A stretch of 64,000 nucleotides of DNA, taken from contig CM073321.1 of NCBI GenBank assembly GCA_037043015.1, positions 36,916,420-36,980,419 of the forward strand, written 5' to 3'. This DNA is from Bryum argenteum (taxonomy: Eukaryota > Streptophyta > Bryopsida > Bryales > Bryaceae). The notes under the pieces are model-generated. The model had not been told where the DNA came from, searched no databases, and saw nothing but the letters and a program-made list of their open reading frames with translations. Each line of letters begins with the position of its first letter. The first letter of the stretch is position 1. This document shows, piece after piece, positions 56,058 to 64,000 of the stretch. The translations under genes and the position numbers were made by a program.

Positions 56058-59024
56058 CACTATAAGAAAACCATCGAAATTTAAATGTCTTAAATAAGAC
56101 ATTTAAAGTCGATTAAACGTCTTAAAAATGGCTTTTAGACTAAAAATTGGATTAGTGTTTAAAAAGACATCAAGAAGACATTTGAAATATAGGAGGATGT
56201 CTTGGAGAATATGACGTGTCAAGGTAAACTTGGGAGGGTAAGAAGTGGGTCACGTGGAGGACACATCAGCGCCATGTGGACGGGCAGTGCCACATAACGA
56301 TGAATTTCATCCTAATGTGGAGTTTTCCGTGGTCAATTAAATCGTGACGTGGCGGCACCAAAATCCAATGTGGATTTGGGAAAATCTGACGTGGCATCCG
56401 GGAAAATCCGACGTGGCATGCCACGTCAGCAAAGTTTTGAGTTTTGACTGCTTTTATATTGAAATAATGGTCATAAAAGACATTGAAAGACATCTAAGGA
56501 TGTCGTACGAGACATATAAGGATGTTTAATGAGACCTTTTACAAAGTCTTATGAGACATTTTACAATGTCTACGGTGATGTGTTTAGTAGTCTAAGCACA
56601 TCGTCATAGTCGTCCACTCAGACATTGTATTGATTACTTTTCATATTGCATGATGTCTTAGATGATGCTTTGCAAGATGTGTATATGATGTTTTCTGTGG
56701 TCTTACAAAATGTTTTATAAGATGTCTTATATGATGTTTTAATGATGTCTGCGAGGATGTTTTGGAGGTGTTTTTTGTGATATTTCACAAAATGTTTTTT
56801 AGGATGTCTTCGAAGACGATGTCCCTCCACGATGTCCCTCTACTACTATCGCTTGCGGTCAATACTTCTACGGTCATGTGCATGTCCTACCGCTGCACAT
56901 GTTCAATAAGTTAATATCGACTGCATTTAAACAAGGAGTTTGTAAAGGCAAAAAATTGTGATTTAGTTTCATTTAATTGCACTACCTAGGTTGATATAGT
57001 TTTCATCATGACCTCAAGATATGGACATAGTTAGACATTCTTGCGGACATCTGCTTAGACATTCAGGCAGACATCCTTGAAGACATCCTTGAAGACATCC
57101 TTGAAGACATCCTTGAAGACATCCTTGAAGACATCCTTGAAGACATCCTTGAAGACATCCTTGAAGACATCTTTGAAGACATTCTGGAAGACATCCTTGA
57201 AGACAGCCTTGAAGACATCCTTGAAAACATCCTTGAAGACATCCTTGAAAACATCCTTGAAGACATCCTTGAAAACATAATTGTTGAAGACATCATTGCA
57301 GACAACCTCATAAACATCCATGCAGAAATCTGTTCGCGGCCTCAGATCGTGTTTTGCCGCCTCTATGAAGTTGTGAAAAAACAGCAACTCACTTACTTTG
57401 GCATACTTCTTCTATGTTCATGTGTTCTGTAAGCTTTCCTTACCACTGTACATGGACCCCGACCCCTCATGTCCACCCAATCAACACAATTAGACATACT
57501 TTTAGACATCTTCATAAACATGCTCTAAGGCATCCCTGCAAACATCATCATAGACATCTGATGACATTTTCAGGTTATCAACAACAACTAATTAAGCTTC
57601 AAAGTTCTTTCCACAACAAAGCAGATATTGTAAGTCATAGGGTTTCTTCCATAACAAGTTTTAGGTTTTCTTCTACAAAAAAACAAATACTACAAGTCCT
57701 AGGGTTTCATGTATATGATGCTTTTGAAATCTAGTAACTCTCAAGTTTCATGACTCTCTCTACAACTACTATTCTCTTATTGTACTTAACAATAATTTTA
57801 AACTGAATGGAAACAATTTTGAAATCCTCTACACTTTAAACACTAATTCCTTAGAAAAACTAAGGCAGAAATGAGCTTTGTCCAACCTCTACTTCCACTT
57901 AAAGGTGTCAAGACCTAACTATGGTGGGGGCAACAAACCTTAACAACATGAAGAAGCAAACCCTAACCTCTACACTCTAAACACTAACTCCTTCTAAAAA
58001 TGAAGGCAAAAATGAGCTTCGTGTGGCCTCTACTTCTACTTAAAAGTCTTATGACCTAACTATGGCGGCAACAACAAACCCTAGCCGCCTCTGTTCATCC
58101 ACTGAAGTCAATGAGAATCATCCCAATAATACAATGTGTTCTATGATGTTTTATAAGGCATCTATTTAAATGTCTACAAAGACAGTGCATAGACATTATA
58201 TGACATGTACTCTCGTCCGACGTGGACTTTTGTTTACCATATAGATAAATAGCTGTAAATTATGAAATTAATGAAATATCCACATACAATTTCGTTCATA
58301 AATATGCAAAAATTGCCGTATATATTTAAATAACTATATTTGTTAACTAAATTATTTTACTAATTAAATAATAATTGAATAATAATATTTTAATATTTTA
58401 ATATTAACTAATAAATATTTTTAATTTTTTTATTTTATTAAATTTTTTTATTAATATTTATTATTAAAATATTCTCAAATATTCATATGATATATATTTA
58501 AGATTAAATTATAATATATAAATATTATTATAAAATTTGGACCAATGAAAATATCTGAAATTACAGGATTAATATTATGAAATTCATATTATGAAATTAA
58601 TATTTTGATATTTTTAGTTGTACAAAATAAAATTATAATGCACATATAACAAAAGAGTATTTAAAAGGATGAAGTTCATTTTTTTGTCCTCCTACAAGCC
58701 GCTGCCCATTATCATGTTTTTTTTTACAACCGGACTACTTTCTACCCCCATACCGATAACTTTCAAAAAATTTTACTTGGTGAAACCGAAATCTCTTGCC
58801 AACGTGGCAGTTTCATGTCTAACGCGATAACTTAATAGACAGCTTATAAAACATCCACATATCTTTGGATGTCTTCAAGTCATCCCGCACTCCTTCTAGA
58901 CGACATCTTCAAAACGACAAGTTATCTTCTCATCTTACAAGACATTTTGCAAGACAGTAAGACATCTTAAAAGTGATCTACCCAAATCTTGAGATGTGGA
59001 AAATTCGATGGTTATCTTATAGTG
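56058..59024. mobile_element. CACTA-type nonautonomous element, 2967 bp, complete ends and TSD
   Basis: The left end CACTATAAGAAAACCATCGA and the right end TTCGATGGTTATCTTATAGTG (reverse-complemented) match over about 25 bp with few differences. Both flanks show TTT, the 3-bp target duplication typical of CACTA elements. Subterminal regions are packed with AAGACATC/GATGTCTT in both orientations. At 57058-57290 a 12-bp unit (GACATCCTTGAA) runs in tandem about nineteen times. The core near 58030-58130 (ATGACCTAACTATGGCGGC, AGCCGCCTCTGTTCATCCA) is shared with the element at 24102. No transposase is encoded. It lies inside an intron (56000-59219), which would be about 250 bp without it. Confidence 0.9.
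57058..57290. repeat. 12-bp tandem array (GACATCCTTGAA) inside the CACTA element
   Basis: About nineteen units with a few variants (GACATTCTGGAA, AACATCCTTGAA). The unit length equals the 12-bp TNPA-binding motif of maize En/Spm, which suggests a transposase-binding array. Open frames on both strands are repeat artefacts. Confidence 0.9.
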
Positions 59025-59489
59025 TTTGCATTTATAGCTCTAGGTAAAATAGATTTGTTTTCATATTTGCATTGTTATCCTTGGTTCGGTGATAAATATC
59101 CATTATCGAGAAATATATCTGCGCTTTGCTTGACTTCCTTATCATCTTCATTTATATTATCTCCGACTCGGGGATAATTACTCAAATGCCATTGCTGAGT
59201 ATGCCAATCTCTTTTTCAGATCCGGGGGCATCGATATTACGGTTTGGTTGACTCCCCTCACCTAGACCGACATGTCGCAACGCTTAAGAAAGCAGCAGAG
59301 GCCGACTGGCGCGATTTTGTGCACCATAGTTGCCCGTATGACAGGAGTGCGCAAGAGTTTTCCGAAAAGAGGCGGAGGCCTGCATGCTCACAACCACGAG
59401 TTCAGGGGAGAGCGATCTTGCATTTGGGTCTGCTGCGGCACAATCAAACGATCCTTCGAAGTCTCTTGCCGCAGAGACGACATTGAACC

Positions 59490-61520
59490 TGGCCTATTCA
59501 CAGGTTGATGAAGATGTCGACAAAGGTGACGAGGAGGAGGAGGTGGAGGAGGAGGACAAGGAGGAGGACGAGGACAAAGAGTTGGTTGAGGACATGGCAG
59601 AGGATTACGACAATAGTGGTCAAGGATACAATTCCGTCGATGAGGACTATGTAGATCCCGACTTTTTTTATCCTAATGTGCCATCTTAGTTCGAGGAAAT
59701 TCGAGAGGAGTCCTTGCAGCCTGCTCTTGCAGAAGAGGATGCCCCTACGCCACTTTCGGCTACTGCACCGCCTGCTGCCACTTCGGCTCCTTTGTCTCCG
59801 TCCTGTTGCTCCATTCCTAGAGGAGCGGGATCCTATTGTCGAATCTGAGACCCCAACCATTACGACAGGGTCTATGATGGGTCATGTTATCCCCGGTTTG
59901 GAGATAAATCCTGGACAGCTGACGGAGGGCGTCTCATCCCCCGCGATAGAGATTGGTTCTTCTCGAGGGACGGAGGGCACTTTAGAGATTAGGCAACCAC
60001 TAAAGCGGCGGCTGGAGCTTAGTCCATGTGGCAAGGTTGCACGTGTTACCGGCGATGGAGCATCGTCTGCTATGCCAACATCATCAGTGGCAGATGCAGT
60101 CTTTACTCCTCATAGCAAAAAATTGAATAAGCAGGGGAATCCTATCTTCGCGATAGTTGCCCCGGAACACGCGTAGATTGACCTTGGCAGCGACTCCGAC
60201 GATGACGATGAAGTGATGAATCTTATTGCCACCCCCGCCTTAGAGCTAGATATTGCCACTCCTGCCTCAGAGCTAGATACGACGCCATTGACAGATGTGA
60301 AGGAGGAGATGGTTGCAGTTTCTGCTGCAAGTCCCTTTGTAGGTCCCTCTCCAAGTCCCTCTGCAGATCCCTCTGCAGTCCTAGCTACGGTTCCCCTTGC
60401 AATTCCAACTGCAGTTTCCGCTCAAGATCCCGCTCGATTTTCCGTTGCGATTCCCATAATCTTCAAACCAGCAGGTCCTCTGGAGAATGCGGCTGGGCAA
60501 GCTCCTGATCCATCGTAGCCAGGGAGGAAGGTCGCTAAGCACTACCGAGAGGTGAGCAAGCTCAGAGCAGAACAAGAGAGGGCTTAGGAGGAGAAGAATT
60601 GCCGTCTGGAGGAATCTAATCGCCGATTGGAGGAAAATGAGCGCCTCCTCTAAGAGTAGGCCGAGGCGTTTGCATATCTTGCGAGAACGAATCTCCCTCT
60701 CCCTGACCACCTTCACGAGATTGTCTTGGCATCAACTCAGCTGGATTTAGAGCCAGATAGGCCGACACCTATGACCGCTGCGGTGGAGCCTATTCTAGTG
60801 CAGACTCCTGAGCCTAGTGTTCCATGTGATCCTCTTCTCCAAGATGTCGGAGATATTTATCTTCAACCCGGGGATGTTTTGGCCTCTCTTTTGTCCTCCC
60901 ATCTAGCCTCCCTCAACGTCGGCGTTGCAGCCTCCCCTGCGGAAGCTCCTCGGATTCATCCTCAACTCGGGGATGATTGTATGTCAGCTGCATCCGAGCC
61001 TGTCTCATTGCAGCAGTCAACGCTTAGAGACCCGGATCTCGAGGAATCACAAGACGTCATCATCGGTGGTTTTGGGGCCGCTTTTGAGGGGTGCTCTGGC
61101 ACCGATATGAATGAGTCAATAGGTGTACTGGTTGCTGACACCAAGATTTATCCCCGATCTGGGGATAATCTTCCTCCTCCTTCACCGGTTTGTCTGGCTG
61201 AAGGTACTAGTACGGCTATTGGTGAGGTTGGCGCCAACGTATTTCACGAGTTGTTGACGGAATCTGGGCTCGAGCTCTCCCGGGACGACGTCTTTGTGAA
61301 TCATTCCCAACTGGCGAATGATATTGAGATGACAATGCTCAACAAGACCAGCGTCCAAGAAGACCATGCGGTGGTGAATGACAAGCCTGCGGACAACACT
61401 GCTTGCACTACAGACGCAGAACCTCAGGAAGAAAATGTTATTGCTGGCGATGATGAGGAGCGTTTGGATTACTCAAAGAGCCCGTCATCGAGACAACAAC
61501 GAGAGCACACGACAGAAGTT
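59490..61520 (+). pseudogene. Acidic and Ser/Pro-rich low-complexity coding region with embedded palindromes
   Basis: Starts with a run of Asp/Glu (DKGDEEEEVEEEDKEEDEDK), then Pro/Ser/Ala-rich text, a basic patch (PLKRRLELSP), a coiled-coil-like stretch (CRLEESNRRLEENERLL) and a 272-codon open frame at 60726-61544. A GAAGTT|GTAAGT donor lies at 61520. Several in-frame stops, mainly TAG, break the earlier part. Four family B palindromes lie inside: near 59887, 60856, 60954 and 61144. The last three are read in one frame as I(Y/H)(L/P)(Q/R)xGD. It could be the C-terminal tail of the ParB/methyltransferase-like gene or the front of the HAD-like gene. No domain is recognised. Confidence 0.45.
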
Positions 61521-61879
61521 GTAAGTGCTTCACCTCATGAATAATGTTTTTCACGACTTGCATGTATTTGATTGATTTTTGTTTGGCTGTCTTCAAAAGT
61601 TCGATTCCGTTTGTTTGAATGTGGCTTCTATGACTATTATCTTCTGCAGCAAATGAACAATCCCTTCAAAAGTTGATTTAATTGAAGTTGTTCACCATCC
61701 TCGTGGCGCATCTAGTGTTGTAGATTATTTTCTGACAGATGCAGTCTTTAGGAGTAGGTTATTGACTTTGAATAGCACACATTTACATGTTGTATATCAA
61801 TTTTTTGATGTATAATATACACACACATTTTTCTTGACCTTTGTTATTGTCATTTGATTTTCTTGTATTTGTTTGTCAG
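61521..61879 (+). other. Probable intron
   Basis: GTAAGTGCTTC donor and TTTGTTTGTCAG acceptor bracket a T-rich stretch without coding signal. No palindrome copy was recognised inside. Confidence 0.5.
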
Positions 61880-62705
61880 CCCTCTCTTGTAGAAACTGTT
61901 CTGCGCCCACGGGCCGTGAGATTGCCTATGAATTCCAGCACTATACCCCCAATGGCTCGATAGCAATGCATTCCGTCATTGAGGATTTGTGCGGATCCCA
62001 CCGTCTCTGCATTCAATCAGGTATCCTCAATTTATTGTTTTCTTTGTTTGCCAGGTAGAATCAGTGTCGAACTTCCCATGCCTTTCGCGGCCCATGTCTG
62101 CCGTCCAGTCGGAGCCGGTTAAGTGGCTAAATGTTGTCATTGACATCAAAGGAATCCTTTGTCAGTGTGCGCATATGCAAGCACTGATGAAGATTTCCGC
62201 CATAGCCGATCCTCGCGACCGGCTCTACGGGTTGGGCATCCCAACCATGATACCTCCCAAGTTGGTGTATTGCCGACCGGGGGTTTGGGGCTTCTTGGAG
62301 TTCATGTCCACTCATGTTGCGAGGATTGTGATATGGAGCTCCATGAAGAGGTCCACAGTAGAGGGTGTTGTGGACTTTCTCTTCAGTGGACTCCAAGGCC
62401 CTTTGAAATCCTTGGGCAGGAGTCTTGTACCTCAATCAAGGTTAGCGAAGGCGTCTTCCTGGTTTCCCCAACCAACAGTAGCAAGTTAGAGGATATATTT
62501 GAAAACCTTGTCCTCTGCGGTTTTTCTCCTTTCTTGCGGACCGCCTGTTATCAACGTGGACAACACTCTCCTCAAAGACGACAGTCTTGAGAAGAGTATT
62601 TGCAACCACACAAGCAACTCAATCTTCCTTGAGCCTTGGTTGAGGTCAAACAAGAACAATGATGTCCTATTGACGTTACTCGCACCCTGGCTCCTTGCCC
62701 TCTAG
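61880..62705 (+). pseudogene. FCP1/NIF-type HAD phosphatase-like gene, degenerate
   Basis: A short exon (PSLVETVLRPRAVRLPMN) precedes the HAD region. VKWLNVVIDIKGILCQC stands at the DxDx(T/V) position, with the second Asp replaced by Lys. YCRPGVWGFLEFMSTHVARI and VIWSSMKRSTVEG follow as the usual 'RPG...FL......W(T/S)S' block. NTLLKDDSLEKSICNH and FLEPWLRSNKNNDVL match the final DD and the C-terminal part. The pieces lie in three frames, so the copy is broken. Known members dephosphorylate proteins such as the RNA polymerase II tail; loss of the second Asp suggests this one would not. The proposed 34-bp gap 62021-62054 is too short for a normal intron and is uncertain. Confidence 0.6.
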
Positions 62706-63319
62706 GCCAATTGCAGGCCGAGCAATCTTCAAGCTTATGTGGACTCCAATAGGATAGGTGTCTCGCCCCTTAACGGACATAGCAGCCTCGGAAGTTACAT
62801 TTTGGATGGGATGAACCGGTCTACTAGGAACTTAGGATTAACTTACGAGACGCCAAATTTTCCCCACTTCACCTCCAGATGACTTCCGGACTTTCTTTGT
62901 TTTGTAAATTGGGAGCTGTCTAACAACTTGTACATAGGATCTCACAGTACAGTCTTGATTTTCATAATAAAGTTGATATGATATTTAAAACATTTTTCAT
63001 TGTTCACGAATTCTCACATTATCTTTCTTCTCTTATACATTGTTTATTTGAACCAATTGTATTTTCATGTTATGAGTAGCATAGCTGTCGATTTTGTTTG
63101 GTGTTCACATTTATTTCCTGTTGATATTTGTTACGTAATCGTTGTTCTGCTTTGAAATCGCTCTCAGAATGCCCGGCCCATGGAAATTCATGTTGCTTCC
63201 TCGTTGCTTCTGCATACGTGTGCCCGCATTTTTATCCCCGAACCTTGGATAAATTGTAGTATTTGTTTGATTACCACTCCCTATTTATACTTTGTTGTTG
63301 TGGGTAAATCTTGATCAGG
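62706..63319. other. Spacer with one family B palindrome
   Basis: No gene was recognised. A palindrome (TTTATCCCCGAACCTTGGAT) lies near 63230. Confidence 0.5.
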
Positions 63320-64000
63320 TCACGGCGAGCTTACCCGCCCCAGAGTCTGGTGATGACAGTGACTCGTTATACAGAACTTCGATCAATTGTTCTCTATCAC
63401 TTTCATAACGTTTGGCCATTTCTCTTGCGGCAAGGCATTTTGATATGTACATAGCCACGGATGCCGCGTCGGCGACAATGGATTTTACGATAGAAGGTGT
63501 GGATGAGGATGTTGTGGATAGCCCTCTAAGTAGAGGTCTTGTAAGGACCTCCGTATGCTCTCCGTCTCCTATGAAGCCCATATGTACATCCCCATCTTGT
63601 ACGCGATCTATGTCGCCTACCCTTCCATCTTGCATGACGCCTCAGAGGCAATTGTATTCTCAATTGGAGCGTCCTGATTCACTTCAACCAGTTTCAACTT
63701 CGACACCTACGGTGGTAAATGCAGCAAGAATGATGATTCCCGCTCAACCTCGGAATGAAGCCCTCAACATTTGTTTTACAAGGACTACACGTTCCCTTGG
63801 TTGTGTTCCACGTCCTGCTCTGGCAAGAGGAAACCCCTTGCCTCATCCAAACTCAGTTGGAATGCGTTGCCCTCCCTCGAGGGGAGCATCATGCACCATG
63901 CGTCCGCATCCTGCCCCCTGCGCGTTGGCCTCACCTCTCATTTCTTGTCCCTCGCGTTCTCTTGATTCACTCAGCAAGCCTGAGAGAGAAGGTTTTGACA
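63320..64000 (+). CDS. Ser/Pro/Thr-rich hypothetical coding region, runs off the window
   Basis: After a possible acceptor (CTTGATCAG|GTCACG, near 63320) coding-like text begins (SLPAPESGDDSDSLYRTS). From about 63430 a frame open to the window edge reads FDMYIATDAASATMDFTIEG, VDEDVVDSPLSRGL and then Ser/Pro/Cys-rich sequence. Composition resembles 59490-61520, so it may be a paralogous segment or a later exon of the same gene. No domain is recognised. Confidence 0.35.

Larger units (their letters stand above)
52886..59490 (+). pseudogene. ParB-like domain fused to a DNA methyltransferase-like domain, interrupted
   Basis: Exons, in part uncertain: about 52886-54265, 54650-55999, and from 59220. 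After an N-terminal segment (FQFKDVVVSWTLKIARNTLL) and a basic linker (SPSKKKKKAKKDK), residues near 53953-54003 read FAIIDGQHSVEAARELI, the DGQH signature of the ParB-like fold. The region 54650-55999 ends with APPIWV (about 55577-55594, at the place of DPPY) and IGDSTLGIFPGSK (55950-55990, like the GD.VLD.F.GSG SAM-binding loop). After the intron, IRGHRYYGLVDSPHLD continues as the next strand of that fold. Order motif IV then motif I is that of beta-class N6/N4 methyltransferases. DPPY reads APPI, so catalysis is doubtful. A handful of in-frame stops, mostly TAG, interrupt it. ParB-methyltransferase fusions are known from bacteria and phages. Confidence 0.55.

Noticed and set aside
50849-57290. 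CRISPR-like regularly spaced repeats (minisatellite and 12-bp array)
   Set aside because: The repeats are head to tail with no unique spacers, no cas genes, and the setting is eukaryotic.
57055-57387. Long repetitive open frames on both strands
   Set aside because: They arise from the 12-bp tandem array in the CACTA element; a 12-bp period keeps any frame open.

Overview
The window looks like nuclear DNA of a streptophyte, either a charophyte alga or an early-diverging land plant. It has spliceosomal introns, a plant-type (ALA1-like) P4-ATPase, an interstitial block of Arabidopsis-type telomere heptamers (TTTAGGG and variants), and plant-style copia, hAT and CACTA elements. I cannot name the species. 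Only one host gene looks complete; most of the rest is mobile DNA, its cargo, and decayed gene copies.

Layout. 1-4.1 kb: a decayed DUF7869-family (putative transposase) gene with its own dispersed short palindrome (TATCGGC...GCCGATA), then telomere-like repeats. 4.1-7.4 kb: AT-rich, no gene. 8.3-13.4 kb: an eight-exon phospholipid flippase, apparently intact. 14.7-24 kb: a decayed Ty1-copia element (minus strand), two copies of a C-rich dispersed repeat on either side of it, and an integrase-core remnant. 24.1-25.9 kb: a CACTA-like nonautonomous element. 26.6-40.1 kb: hAT-type territory with ACCGGTCGG-rich arrays, containing two convergent gene pairs (a small ORF facing a Gly/Tyr/Asn-rich zinc-finger ORF; a RING protein facing a hAT transposase) and a large duplicated non-coding repeat. 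40.8-43 kb: the N-terminal exon of a second DUF7869 gene, with a dense array of another palindrome (TTATCCCC...GGGGATAA). 44.5-48.9 kb: a mosaic of decayed host-gene fragments (PUS1-like pseudouridine synthase, GT14 glycosyltransferase, an unrecognised gene), all on the minus strand between copies of one AT-rich repeat. 49.0-50.6 kb: a decayed gene joining a RING-like finger to a probable 2OG-Fe(II) dioxygenase. 52.3-64 kb: a large palindrome-bearing region with a ParB-like plus DNA-methyltransferase-like gene, a Ser/Pro/acidic segment and a degenerate FCP1/NIF-type HAD domain. A 2967-bp CACTA element sits in an intron of the ParB-methyltransferase gene.

The most interesting theme is that two DUF7869 regions each carry a private palindrome, scattered through introns and flanks and in one case through an open frame. 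The TTATCCCC region also encodes a ParB/methyltransferase-like protein. The palindromes may be recognition sites for an element-encoded DNA-binding or DNA-modifying protein. That last step is inference.
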